DNA of 36,788 bases from Syntrophaceticus schinkii (GTDB taxonomy: Bacteria; Bacillota; DSM-12270; Thermacetogeniales; Thermacetogeniaceae). The DNA lies in NCBI RefSeq assembly GCF_000946815.1, contig NZ_CDRZ01000024.1:1-36788 (forward strand). The letters run 5' to 3'. Position 1 is the stretch's first letter, and the number at the start of each line of letters is the position of its first letter. Positions 8,700 through 20,013 of the stretch are shown here, piece after piece. Both the position numbers and the translations under genes were made by a program. The notes beneath the pieces were generated by a model. The model was not told where the DNA came from. It searched no databases and worked only from the letters and a program-made list of their open reading frames with translations.

Positions 8700-8965
8700 A
8701 GGTCGGATGTCGGAGAAAAGATAACCTTGAATCAAGGGGGGGGGATCAAGGGGACGCAGTCTGGTGTGAAAAGTGCCAAACTGGGTTTAGACACCGTAAT
8801 ATGTGGGTTTATCTGTTGCGATACATACGATATATTGTTGTGTTCAGCTGAAATAAATAATTATTCACACAGTCTGCCGGTTCTTCTGATCCAAAAGTTG
8901 ATCAAGGATAGGCAAAGCGTGACAAAAGGACCGTCCCCGCGTCACGCTTTTTTCACGACCAACCA
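8700..8965. other. Gene-free gap between convergent kinase and eno
   Basis: No credible gene. It begins with the GAGGTCGGATGTCGG repeat (8698-8713), continues with the small palindrome CCTTGAATCAAGG (about 8724-8736) and ends with the palindromic element at 8914-8950. Confidence 0.4.
8914..8950 (-). repeat. Constant-core palindromic element, copy A (3' of eno)
   Basis: Ten-base perfect arms, AAAGCGTGAC (8914-8923) and GTCACGCTTT (8941-8950), enclose a core that reads GCGGGGACGGTCC on the minus strand. It lies 16 bases after the eno stop. T's follow the hairpin on the plus strand (8948-8953), so it may also terminate transcription coming from the histidine kinase. Confidence 0.75.
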
Positions 8966-10280
<1,315 letters not shown>

Positions 10281-10318
10281 TTACCTCCTTTGCAAAATAG
10301 TTGTTCTTGCTTCCTAAT

Positions 10319-11860
10319 CTAATCGAGAATCAATGAGGCCCCGGTCATCTCAGAGGGCTTTGAAACTCCTAAAATGTCTAAGATAGTCGGGGCGATATCC
10401 TCCAGTGCACCACCCTCTTTAAGGTTTGCCCCCCGATAACTTTCCCCAACTAAAATAAAGGGCACAGGGTTAGTTGTATGAGCTGTATGAGGATCTTCAC
10501 TGTCCTCCTCCAGCATCATCTCAGCATTCCCGTGGTCACCTGTGACAACAGCAGCTCCTTTCCGCTCCAGAACCGCATCCACCACCTGTTTCAGGCAGCG
10601 GTCCACAACTGTGACCGCTTTTATAGCAGCATCCAGCACACCTGTATGGCCAACCATATCCGGGTTGGCATAATTTAAAATGATGACATCATAATAATCT
10701 CTGCAGATCTCAGAGATCACCCGGTTCGTGGTTTCCGGGGCGCTCATCTCTGGCTGCAGATCATAGGTGGCCACCTTGGGTGAGGGGATCAAAACCCTGT
10801 CTTCCCCTGAATTTGGCTCTTCTATCCCCCCATTAAAAAAGAAGGTTACATGGGCATACTTTTCTGTCTCAGCTATCCGCAGCTGCTTCAAGCCACTGCC
10901 TGCCAAAACATCACCCAGTGTGTTTTGGTGAACTTGAGGAGGAAAGGCAACAGGAGCCGGAATTGTAGCATCGTACTGCGTCATACAGACAAAGTGAGCA
11001 CCGGGATAGCCTCCCCTTCTGGAGAAACCCTCAAACTCCTGATCAACAAAGGCACGCGTGATCTCCCGGGCACGGTCTGCCCTGAAGTTGTAGAAAATAA
11101 CCCCATCATCAGGCTGAACTCGGCCTATAGGATTTCCTCCTTGATCAATAACAACTTTGGGTACAACAAATTCATCTGTAACACCATCAGCATAGGATCT
11201 CTCCACAGCCTCTGATGGCTTTTGCACCCTTTCCCCTTCACCATAACAGATAGCATTAAACGCCTTCTCCAGCCGCTCCCATCTCTTGTCCCGGTCCATG
11301 GCATAGTATCTGCCGCTTACAGTAGCGATCTCACCGACACCCATCTCCCGGCACTTCTGCTCTACCTCTTTGATATAACCCAAACCACTGGTAGGAGGCA
11401 CATCTCGGCCGTCCAGGAAGGCATGGATGTAAACCTTACCCAGTTTAAACCGGCGCGCCATCTCCAGGAGGGCATAAAGATGTGTCAGATGGCTGTGTAC
11501 CCCGCCATCAGAGAGCAGTCCAAAAAGGTGCAGTGAGGTTCCCTTTTCTTTTACCTCCTGCACCATATCAATCAGAACCGGATTTTTGCAGAATTCTCCG
11601 GTTTTGATGGCCATGCTGATCCTGGTGATATCCTGGTAGACAACCCTGCCGGCTCCCATGTTCAGGTGGCCGACTTCTGAATTGCCCATCTGCCCCTCTG
11701 GAAGCCCCACCCTTTTCCCTGATGCCTGGAGAACTGTGTAAGGATAGCTTTGCTGCAGTTTTGTGAAATTCGGTGTTCTGGCCAGACGGATGGCATTTCC
11801 CCGCTGGTCAGGGGAAAGACCCCATCCGTCAAGAATAACCAGCAGAAGCGGGCTTTTCAA
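10319..11860 (-). CDS. gpmI: 2,3-bisphosphoglycerate-independent phosphoglycerate mutase
   Basis: A 513-aa two-metal mutase of the alkaline phosphatase superfamily that interconverts 3- and 2-phosphoglycerate. The first metal site (LLLVILDGWGLSP) is at the N-terminus, the phosphoserine is S61 in MGNSEVGHLNMGAGR, and the second metal-binding cluster includes NYANPDMVGHTG and TGDHGNAE. Start is TTG at 11858-11860, overlapping the tpiA TGA, with AAGGGGG 8 bases upstream, which indicates translational coupling to tpiA. Frame intact, normal length. The 92-base gap to eno contains no other gene. Confidence 0.97.
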   Translation of the reverse strand: MKSPLLLVILDGWGLSPDQRGNAIRLARTPNFTKLQQSYPYTVLQASGKRVGLPEGQMGNSEVGHLNMGAGRVVYQDITRISMAIKTGEFCKNPVLIDMVQEVKEKGTSLHLFGLLSDGGVHSHLTHLYALLEMARRFKLGKVYIHAFLDGRDVPPTSGLGYIKEVEQKCREMGVGEIATVSGRYYAMDRDKRWERLEKAFNAICYGEGERVQKPSEAVERSYADGVTDEFVVPKVVIDQGGNPIGRVQPDDGVIFYNFRADRAREITRAFVDQEFEGFSRRGGYPGAHFVCMTQYDATIPAPVAFPPQVHQNTLGDVLAGSGLKQLRIAETEKYAHVTFFFNGGIEEPNSGEDRVLIPSPKVATYDLQPEMSAPETTNRVISEICRDYYDVIILNYANPDMVGHTGVLDAAIKAVTVVDRCLKQVVDAVLERKGAAVVTGDHGNAEMMLEEDSEDPHTAHTTNPVPFILVGESYRGANLKEGGALEDIAPTILDILGVSKPSEMTGASLILD

Positions 11861-12645
11861 GCAGTTTTCCCCCTTAACTTCGCTGTAGTCTGAATGATTG
11901 CTGTAAATTTATCGATATCCAAACTTGCGCCGCCAACCAGTACCCCATCTATCATTTCTTCCTTCATAAAAGAGGATATAGATTCCGGTGATACACTGCC
12001 ACCATAAAGAATGCGCATTATGGATGCGAACTCCTCTCCGTACATATCAGCAATTTCTTGGCGCAGAGCACTGATCACCTCCACCGCATCCTCCGCAGTT
12101 GCGGTTTTTCCGGTGCCGATGGCCCAGATCGGTTCATAGGCCACAACCAGGGCAAGAGGCTGGTTGAGCTCTAAACCCTCCAGACCTGCCCTCAGCTGCT
12201 TCCGGCAGTGTTCCACAGCCTGCCCTGCCTCCCGGGTAGCCAGGTCCTCTCCCAGACAGAAAATTGGACGCAGCCCACAGGTGATGGCAGCAGTCAGTTT
12301 CTTTCTGATGACCTCATCGTTTTCACCGAAGTGGCCGCGTCGCTCTGAATGGCCCAGGATCACATAGTGACAGCCCATCGCCTGGAGCATGGGCGCGGAT
12401 ACCTCCCCGGTAAAAGCACCTTTGGCTTCCCAGTGCATGTTCTGGGCACCCCAGCCGATCTCACTTCCCGCTAGCTTGCTGGCTACCGCAGCCAGAGCTG
12501 GGAAAGGAGGGCACACAATCACTTCCACACTGCCCCCCTGCTGATCAACACTTTCCCGCAGCAGTTTCACAAAATTACCGGCCTCAGCAGGTGTTTTATG
12601 CATCTTCCAGTTGCCTGCCACTAAAGGAGTTCTTTTATTTCCCAC
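11857..12645 (-). CDS. tpiA: Triosephosphate isomerase
   Basis: A 262-aa TIM barrel that interconverts dihydroxyacetone phosphate and glyceraldehyde 3-phosphate. The catalytic set is complete: K14 in AGNWKMHK, H99 in VILGHSERR, and E171 in AYEPIWAIGTGKTAT, followed by the phosphate-binding LYGGSVSPE. Start is GTG at 12643-12645 with GGAGA upstream. It lies 27 bases after pgk and overlaps gpmI, so all three are co-transcribed. Confidence 0.97.
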   Translation of the reverse strand: MGNKRTPLVAGNWKMHKTPAEAGNFVKLLRESVDQQGGSVEVIVCPPFPALAAVASKLAGSEIGWGAQNMHWEAKGAFTGEVSAPMLQAMGCHYVILGHSERRGHFGENDEVIRKKLTAAITCGLRPIFCLGEDLATREAGQAVEHCRKQLRAGLEGLELNQPLALVVAYEPIWAIGTGKTATAEDAVEVISALRQEIADMYGEEFASIMRILYGGSVSPESISSFMKEEMIDGVLVGGASLDIDKFTAIIQTTAKLRGKTA

Positions 12646-12672
12646 TGTTTCAAGTTCTCCTCTCTGAAAATT

Positions 12673-13850
12673 TTATTTCATCAGTACAGCCACTCCGGGC
12701 AGTTCCCGTCCCTCTAAAAACTCCAGGGAGGCGCCACCCCCGGTGGAAGCATGGGTAACCTGTCCACCCAGCCCATACTTCTCTAATACTGCCAAGGAAT
12801 CCCCGCCCCCGACAACTGATATCAACCCCTCTTCACTCAAGGCCCGGGCTACCATCTCACTTCCATGGGCAAACTGATCCTCTTCAAAAACACCCATGGG
12901 GCCATTCCAGAAGGCGGTTTTTGCCTCTTTGATCAATTGAGCATAAAGATCAGCAGTGCGCGGTCCAATGTCCAGGGCACGCCAGCCCGAGGGGACACTT
13001 CCGGAGTCCACAACCTGTACTGGATCCTGATCTCCTGAGGCAATCACCAGGTCTACAGGCAGTTCCACCCGCACACCCCGTTCTGCAGCCATATCTAAGA
13101 ACTTCCTGGCAAATTCCAGGTTTTGATCATCAACAAGGGAATCCCCCAGCTCAGAGCCTTTGGCTTTAAGAAAGGTGTTGGCCATACCCCCACCCAGGAG
13201 AATGGCATCAACCTTACCCACCAGGCTCTTCAAAACCCCAATTTTATCCGCAACCTTGGCACCTCCCAGCACCGCCAAAAAGGGACGATCCGGATCAGAC
13301 AGAATACTCCCCAATGCCTTGATCTCTTTCTCCATCAAAAAACCCGCGGCTGCCGGAAGATAATCTGCCACCCCGGCAGTAGAGGCATGGGCACGGTGTG
13401 CGGTGCCGAAGGCATCATTGATATAAACTTCAGCAAAAGAGGCCAGCTCTTTGGCAAAGCCGGGGTCGTTTTTTTCCTCCTCCGGATGAAAGCGCAGGTT
13501 TTCCAGAAGCAGAACCTCACCCTCTTTTAATTCCTCAGCTGCTTTGGCTGCTTCAGGACCAATGCAGTCATTCACCTTTTTGATTTCTCTTCCCAGGAGT
13601 TCTCCTAACCGCCTGGCCACATCATCAAGGCGCAGTTTCTCCACAACCTTGCCCTTGGGCCGTCCCAGGTGGCTGATCAGGATCACCCTGGCTCCTTGCT
13701 CCAAAAGATATCTAATTGTGGTCAGTGTGGCTTTGATCCTGGTGTCATCCGCCACCTTCCCCTGGTCGTCTAAAGGGACATTAAAATCAACACGCACCAG
13801 CACCTTTTTCCCCTTGATTCATCGAGACCCCTCATGGTCTTCAGATCCAA
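12673..13850 (-). CDS. pgk: Phosphoglycerate kinase (frameshifted at N-terminus)
   Basis: Makes ATP and 3-phosphoglycerate from 1,3-bisphosphoglycerate. Motifs: [60 protein letters not shown], and the C-terminal [13 protein letters not shown] with [13 protein letters not shown]. The open frame begins only at VLVRVDFN (GTG at 13803) with an in-frame TGA six codons upstream, which would lack the first beta strand. Adding one base near 13819 (GAATCAAG to GAAATCAAG) joins it to an upstream frame reading [16 protein letters not shown]. This begins at TTG 13848-13850, 9 bases after AGGTGG, and gives 392 aa, the usual Pgk length. Probably a missing base rather than a true lesion. Confidence 0.95.
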
Positions 13851-13882
13851 TTGACTACCCCACCTTTCCTCTTGGGTTTCAG

Positions 13883-13911
13883 GAGATCACCGGGACGGTT
13901 CTCCTGATCTC
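13883..13911 (+). repeat. Constant-core palindromic element, copy F (between gap and pgk)
   Basis: Arms GAGATCA (13883-13889) and TGATCTC (13905-13911) enclose CCGGGACGGTTCTCC. This is the same core as copies A, B and E, with unrelated arms and opposite orientation. Six T's follow on the plus strand only, so it is not an obvious terminator for the gap-pgk transcript. Confidence 0.65.
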
Positions 13912-13923
13912 TTTTTTGCCAGA

Positions 13924-15187
<1,264 letters not shown>

Positions 15188-15241
15188 GTTACATTTCAAT
15201 TAAAATTATATACTATTTAATTGGCAATGCAACCCAGACCA

Positions 15242-15268
15242 ACAAAAAAAAGGCGCAGAAGTGCGCCT
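15242..15268 (-). terminator. Rho-independent terminator of rpoN
   Basis: AGGCGCA (15251-15257) pairs with TGCGCCT (15262-15268) across a 4-base loop. On the minus strand the hairpin is followed by eight T's, about 35 bases after the rpoN stop. Confidence 0.88.
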
Positions 15269-15302
15269 GAAAGATCTATAGGAATTATAACAGCTGTGTT
15301 AA

Positions 15303-16703
15303 TCAGCGATAGCGCTTCCGCTGCCGCATAGGAGGAATGCTAATCTCCTTTCTGTATTTTGCAATTGTCCTCCTGGCAATGTTGATCCCCTTGGCCTGAA
15401 GTAGTTCACAGAGCTGTTGATCACTATAGGGATCATATGGATCCTCATCGGTGATCATCTCCTTCAAGACCTGTTTGATGCTTTCCGCAGCCACCATCTT
15501 GCCCGCAGCGACATTCTCCACACCGCTGCTAAAAAAGAACTTGATCTCAAAAAGACCCTGTGGAGTCTGGATGTATTTATTGGCAGTGGCTCGACTCACT
15601 GTGGACTCATGCAGCTCTGCCATGTCAGCAATCTGCTTGAGGTTAAGCGGTTTCAAGTGCTTGATGCCCTTCTCCAAGAAATCCCACTGGTAATCTATGA
15701 TACATTGGACAACCCTGTACAGGGTAAGCCTTCTCTGCTCGATGCTGCGGATCAGCCAGAGGGCTGATTTCATCTTGTTTTCAATAAATTCAACAGTTCC
15801 CTGGTCACAGGAAGTCTTCTTTTTGATCATCAGCTGATAATTATGGTTGATCATCAAGCGCGGTACAGCGATATCGTTGACGAGAATTACATACTCATCA
15901 TTGATCTTCTCAACCACCACATCAGGTATGATATAGCGGTTTTCGCCAGGGCGGAAAAAGTTTCGAGCAGGTATGGGATCCAGTGATTTAATGATATCTG
16001 CCTGGTGCTGCACCTCTTGTACGGTTATATCCATAGATGTGGCGATTTTGAGCAGGTTGCCGTTGGCGAGATCAGCCAGGAAACAATGTATGATCTTCTC
16101 TAATACAGGGGTGCGCTGACCTTCCTGGTCCAGCTGAATCAAAAGGCATTCCTGTAGATCGCGCGCACCGACCCCTGAAGGATCAAAGGATTGAATTACA
16201 TGTAAAATTCGTTCGATCTCCTGCATCTCGTACCCTGATACTTTCTGCACCTCTTCCAGGCTGATGTTCAAATAACCGCGGTCATTAATGTTTCCGATGA
16301 GAAATTCTCCTATCTCCACGTCTTCAGGGTCAGAGAGGGCAAGCCGTAGTTGGAAGGATAAGTGATCCTGCAGGCTGGTCGCCTGGGCAACAAAATGCTC
16401 CAAGCTGTAGTGTTCTCTTTCTTCATACCCTGCAGCCTGCTCAAAAGAGCGTTCAATTTGGCCGCATTCAGCAAGGTAATCACACCACTCCTCTGCAAAA
16501 TCATCTTTTTCTTCTTTTGAAGATGGTGTTTCTTCATGTTCTTCTTCTGTCACCTCAAGAAGAGGGTTTTCTAGCATGGCATGTTCTACATACTGCGCCA
16601 GGTCCATCGCTGACAACTGTAGTACCATAATCGCCTGGCGCAATTCTGGAGTCATAATCAACTTTTGCGTCTGTTCCAGTTTCATTCCATAGCTCAAGCG
16701 CAT
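15303..16703 (-). CDS. rpoN: RNA polymerase sigma-54 factor
   Basis: A 466-aa alternative sigma factor that recognises -24/-12 promoters and needs an AAA+ activator. The N-terminal glutamine/leucine-rich activator-interacting region begins LEQTQKLIMTPELRQAIMVL, an acidic region II follows (about 50-75), then the core-binding domain and a helix-turn-helix (about 360-380, HESTVSRATANKYIQTP). The RpoN box ARRTIAKYRK is at about 443-452. Frame intact. In many Clostridia cggR lies between this gene and gap; here only the terminator and regulatory gap are present. Confidence 0.97.
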   Translation of the reverse strand: MRLSYGMKLEQTQKLIMTPELRQAIMVLQLSAMDLAQYVEHAMLENPLLEVTEEEHEETPSSKEEKDDFAEEWCDYLAECGQIERSFEQAAGYEEREHYSLEHFVAQATSLQDHLSFQLRLALSDPEDVEIGEFLIGNINDRGYLNISLEEVQKVSGYEMQEIERILHVIQSFDPSGVGARDLQECLLIQLDQEGQRTPVLEKIIHCFLADLANGNLLKIATSMDITVQEVQHQADIIKSLDPIPARNFFRPGENRYIIPDVVVEKINDEYVILVNDIAVPRLMINHNYQLMIKKKTSCDQGTVEFIENKMKSALWLIRSIEQRRLTLYRVVQCIIDYQWDFLEKGIKHLKPLNLKQIADMAELHESTVSRATANKYIQTPQGLFEIKFFFSSGVENVAAGKMVAAESIKQVLKEMITDEDPYDPYSDQQLCELLQAKGINIARRTIAKYRKEISIPPMRQRKRYR

Positions 16704-16738
16704 CTGAAGCTACCCCCCTTTACACAGAAAAGTATTCT

Positions 16739-16870
16739 CTATTTCCAGGCGAGATTCCTGCTTCCTATACGAATAAGATATGCTGTAACCACCTTCCCGG
16801 TGTCGTCGATCAACCTGGAGAGTTCCGTCCTTTTCTGGCTGACAGACGCATTTATGATGGTGTACATCAT
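16739..16870 (-). CDS. Possible small protein between whiA and rpoN
   Basis: A 43-residue frame beginning MMYTIINASVSQ and ending GSRNLAWK. I do not recognise it. Composition is protein-like, but the only ribosome-binding candidate (AGGG) abuts the first ATG. An overlapping frame with a GTG/ATG start nearby is about equally open, and the plus strand is also open here. It occupies most of the 210-base whiA-rpoN gap. Could be a chance ORF. Confidence 0.22.
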   Translation of the reverse strand: MMYTIINASVSQKRTELSRLIDDTGKVVTAYLIRIGSRNLAWK

Positions 16871-16913
16871 CCCTGGGCACCATTAAGAAGTATCCCTTGA
16901 CACTCTACTGCAG

Positions 16914-17846
16914 CTACTGTTCCTTTCGCAGTTGATCGGCGATCCTGTAGATTTCCCGGAAACGGTGATTGACACCGGATTTGCTGAGTGGAGGTGAAAG
17001 GAGTTTGCCAAGTTCTGCAAGGCTCGCCCCAGGGTATTGCAGGCGAAGTTCGGCCACTTCTCTCAGCGGAGGGCGCAAGATGCCCAGGCCTGCCAAAGAG
17101 TCGATCTCCTTGATCACTGCAACCTGCTTCAGGCCGGCTTCCACAGCTTTTTCCAGGTTGGCGGTCTCACAGTTCACCAATCTGTTGACCTGGTTGCGCA
17201 TATCTTTAAGCACACGACAGTTTTCGAACTGAAGAACCCCCTGGTTGGCCTCTATGATGCGCAGAAACTCTGATACCTGATCCGCTTCCTTGAGGTAAAC
17301 CTCATGTCCACCACGGCGCTCCCTGCAGATGGGCAGCAAACCGAAGCAGGCCAGTGTTTCCGTTACTTCTATAGCAGCTTCGTGTGTTTTGAGGAACAGT
17401 TCCAGGTGGTAAGCCCGTGAAGGCTTCCCCAAAAACCCGCATCCCAGAAAACACCCTCTCAAGAAAGCCTTCTTACAGCAGTCCTTCTTCAGAATACGTG
17501 AATCAAGTGAATCCCGAAGCATCAGATCGCTGTCCACAAACCCCAATTCCTGAAGCAAAAAATGCTTCTGCTGTTCTAAAGGAACCTGAACGGTAAACAA
17601 GCGCCGGTGGCGCGGTCTGGAATAGCGGCGGACAACGATTACTCCATTCCACCCCAGGTTTTTGGACAGCAAAAAGATGCGGCGTGCCACCGCCGGAAGC
17701 TCTGTTGTCATCACCAGTACTCTCTGCTTTCCCAAACGGACAATCCCCACTACCTGTGCGAAAGCAGCCAGTTCTGCCCGCTGACAGCAGTCGAGTCGAA
17801 GAGGCAGTCGCGCCACTTCATCTTTGACCTGCATCGAAAAGGACAT
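16914..17846 (-). CDS. whiA: Sporulation/cell-division regulator WhiA
   Basis: A 310-aa DNA-binding protein of the conserved rapZ-yvcK-whiA cluster. The N-terminal two thirds form the LAGLIDADG-like fold (for example KAFLRGCFLGCGFLGKPSRA, about 138-157), and the C-terminus is a helix-turn-helix (LREVAELRLQYPGASLAELG to SGVNHRFREIYRIADQLR). In actinobacteria WhiA controls sporulation septation; in Bacillus it affects division and chromosome segregation. It starts 18 bases after the yvcK stop. Frame intact. Confidence 0.95.
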   Translation of the reverse strand: MSFSMQVKDEVARLPLRLDCCQRAELAAFAQVVGIVRLGKQRVLVMTTELPAVARRIFLLSKNLGWNGVIVVRRYSRPRHRRLFTVQVPLEQQKHFLLQELGFVDSDLMLRDSLDSRILKKDCCKKAFLRGCFLGCGFLGKPSRAYHLELFLKTHEAAIEVTETLACFGLLPICRERRGGHEVYLKEADQVSEFLRIIEANQGVLQFENCRVLKDMRNQVNRLVNCETANLEKAVEAGLKQVAVIKEIDSLAGLGILRPPLREVAELRLQYPGASLAELGKLLSPPLSKSGVNHRFREIYRIADQLRKEQ

Positions 17847-17864
17847 CTTTCTATCACCCTTGTA

Positions 17865-18863
17865 TCAAGCCAATGAAAGAACCGCGCCGGCTAGTTTCTG
17901 TGAGTCATGACGCACCAATTCCTGCTCATCTAAGAAATCCCCTCTTAGAACGCGCACCCCCATTTCCTGCAGGGCATGCTGATCCACAACAACCGGCCTG
18001 GCCCCTTCTCTGGCGTACTTTTCCAGGTTAGACTGGGCGATCCTTTTGTTATTAACGATAATATAATCGATCCTGTCCACATCTGCGTGATCATAGATAG
18101 CGGACAGGTGGTCTGAAGCCTTAAAATCAGTGGTCTCCCCGGGCTGTGTCATGATATTACAGATGTAGCATTTTACAACCCGAGACTGTTTGATGGCTGC
18201 GGCAATTCCTGGAACCAGCAAATTGGGCAGCACACTTGTAAAAAGACTGCCTGGCCCCAATAAAATCAGGTCCGCCTGCTGAATTGCATCAACCGCTTCC
18301 GGTACTGCTTTGCAGGAGCCCGGTGTCAAGAAGAGGCGCCTCAAGGGAGTGTCTACCCGGGAAATCCTGCTCTCTCCGAAGACATGTGTGCCATCAGCAA
18401 GTTCTGCATTCAGTGTCACCTGATCCAGTGTCGAAGGCAGTACTTGCCCGCGAACTTTCAGAACATGGCTGGCCTCCTTGATAGCGGTTTGGAAATCTCC
18501 GGTGATATCCGCAAGAGCGGTGATCAACAGGTTGCCCAAACTGTGTCCGGCCAATCCTTCTCCCTGCCCAAAGCGGTAGTGAAACAACTTTTCCATAAGG
18601 GTTTCAGTTTCCGCCAGGGCCACCAGGCAGTTGCGGATATCTCCAGGCGGCAGAATCCCGAATTCCCCGCGCAGTCTTCCCGAACTCCCTCCATCATCAG
18701 CAACTGTTACTATAGCTGTTATATTCGCCGTATATTTTTTCAGTCCCCTCAGGAGAATAGGAAGGCCTGTGCCACCCCCGACAGCGGTGATACGCGGCCC
18801 GCGCTTTAAGGACTGGCGGCGGTAAAATCTACTGAAAGAGCCTGCTAAACCTCTCAGATTCAT
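17865..18863 (-). CDS. yvcK: Gluconeogenesis factor YvcK/GlmR
   Basis: A 332-aa CofD-like protein. In Bacillus, YvcK/GlmR binds UDP-GlcNAc and directs carbon to cell-wall precursors. The signature AVGGGTGLPILLRGLKKY followed by VTVADDGGSSGRLR is near residues 25-65, and GPGSLFTSVLPNLLVPGI is in the middle. The frame is open upstream to 18947, but ATG at 18861-18863 is preferred: it has GAGGAG 6 bases upstream and overlaps the rapZ TGA as ATGA, the usual coupling. Confidence 0.95.
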   Translation of the reverse strand: MNLRGLAGSFSRFYRRQSLKRGPRITAVGGGTGLPILLRGLKKYTANITAIVTVADDGGSSGRLRGEFGILPPGDIRNCLVALAETETLMEKLFHYRFGQGEGLAGHSLGNLLITALADITGDFQTAIKEASHVLKVRGQVLPSTLDQVTLNAELADGTHVFGESRISRVDTPLRRLFLTPGSCKAVPEAVDAIQQADLILLGPGSLFTSVLPNLLVPGIAAAIKQSRVVKCYICNIMTQPGETTDFKASDHLSAIYDHADVDRIDYIIVNNKRIAQSNLEKYAREGARPVVVDQHALQEMGVRVLRGDFLDEQELVRHDSQKLAGAVLSLA

Positions 18864-19750
18864 AATATCTCCTCTACCCTCGCCCGCGGAAGATCGCGGT
18901 GGTGCACCTGTACCTGGTAGTTGGAACGCAGCCCGGCCGCCAGACACTCAGCCAAAGCCACTGATCTGTGCTGCCCGCCTGTACAGCCGATAGCTACTAC
19001 CAGATGTGTTTTCCCTTCCCTGATATAGAAAGGCATCAGGAACCCCAGGAGGTCGCTGTACAGATTCAAGAAATCCTTCGTCTCCTTACAGGAAAAAAGG
19101 TATTCAACAACACCGTCATCGAGTCCTGTATAGTTTTTTAATTCTTCAACATAATGCGGATTGGGAAGAAAGCGGACATCCATCACCAGGTCCGCGTCAA
19201 GGGGTATCCCATACTTGTAGCCGAAGGAAATCATAGTGATGGAGAAGCGTGTTCCATTATCCAGGTCCTCAAAGATTTCGTTGATGCTCTTTTTGAGGTC
19301 ATGCACAGTCATCTCAGTGGTATCCAGGATAATGTTAGCAGCCCCCCGCAGTCCCTGGAGACGCTCACGTTCGGCCTTGATGGCCTCCAGAACGGAACGG
19401 TCCTCCTCCAGGGGGTGCTGGCGTCGGGATTCCTTGTAACGCCTGACCAGGACAGCATCAGAAGCCTCCAGGAACAGTATCTCATACTTGATCCCCAGAT
19501 GAGATAATTTGCGCAGTTCCTCATCTAAAGAACCAAAAAAGCGGGTGCCCCGCACATCCATCACCAGGGCTACCCGTTTCACCTTGCCGCCTGACTGCTG
19601 GCAGAGCTCGGTTATCTTGGGAATCAGCAGTGGCGGAAGATTATCCACACAAAAAAAGCCCAGGTCCTCCAGGCACCTGATTGCCTGGGTTTTACCCGCC
19701 CCAGAAAGCCCTGTTACAATTACCAGGCGAATCGGTTTGTTCTCCTCCAT
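18860..19750 (-). CDS. rapZ: RNase adapter protein RapZ (YvcJ-type P-loop)
   Basis: A 296-aa nucleotide-binding protein. The N-terminal P-loop kinase-like domain has Walker A GLSGAGKT at 14-21. The conserved SFGYKYGIPLDADLVMDVRF is near 175, and a C-terminal domain contains AIGCTGGQHRSVALAE. In E. coli RapZ controls GlmS synthesis through sRNA decay; in Bacillus, YvcJ affects competence. The link with yvcK points to amino-sugar and cell-wall metabolism. ATG is preceded by GGAAGGAAG. First gene of rapZ-yvcK-whiA. Confidence 0.95.
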   Translation of the reverse strand: MEENKPIRLVIVTGLSGAGKTQAIRCLEDLGFFCVDNLPPLLIPKITELCQQSGGKVKRVALVMDVRGTRFFGSLDEELRKLSHLGIKYEILFLEASDAVLVRRYKESRRQHPLEEDRSVLEAIKAERERLQGLRGAANIILDTTEMTVHDLKKSINEIFEDLDNGTRFSITMISFGYKYGIPLDADLVMDVRFLPNPHYVEELKNYTGLDDGVVEYLFSCKETKDFLNLYSDLLGFLMPFYIREGKTHLVVAIGCTGGQHRSVALAECLAAGLRSNYQVQVHHRDLPRARVEEIL

Positions 19751-19786
19751 CTTCCTTCCCCCTTTCCGAACTATTACTCTTTTGCA

Positions 19787-19903
19787 TCATTGCTTCCGCA
19801 TGGGTTCTGCTTTTTCCTGATGGCGCAGAGGCAGTTTGCATAAAAATTCATTGACGGTATCCATACCATCGATCACAAATAAAATTATATTGTTAAACGC
19901 CAA
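19787..19903 (-). CDS. Candidate 38-residue small protein upstream of rapZ
   Basis: A TTG codon at 19901-19903 lies 7 bases after a perfect GGGAGG. It opens a frame beginning AFNNIILFVIDGMDTVNEF and ending in a basic tail (EPMRKQ), 36 bases upstream of rapZ. The N-terminal third is hydrophobic. No homologue is recognised. The ribosome binding site is the main support; the rest of the rapZ-glk gap shows no gene. Confidence 0.35.
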   Translation of the reverse strand: MAFNNIILFVIDGMDTVNEFLCKLPLRHQEKAEPMRKQ

Positions 19904-20013
19904 ACAAGTTCCTCCCTAAATACCTGATGCTCCTTTTTTTTGGTACTGGTTCCCCCAATTGCTAACCGGTATCAGATCAGTCCCGGGTCATAGATGCTTC
20001 TCAGTTCCTAATT

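Noticed and set aside
19930-19976. Imperfect hairpin GGTACTGGTT/AACCGGTATC as the glk terminator
   Set aside because: On the glk strand it is followed by A's rather than T's, and the stem has two mismatches.
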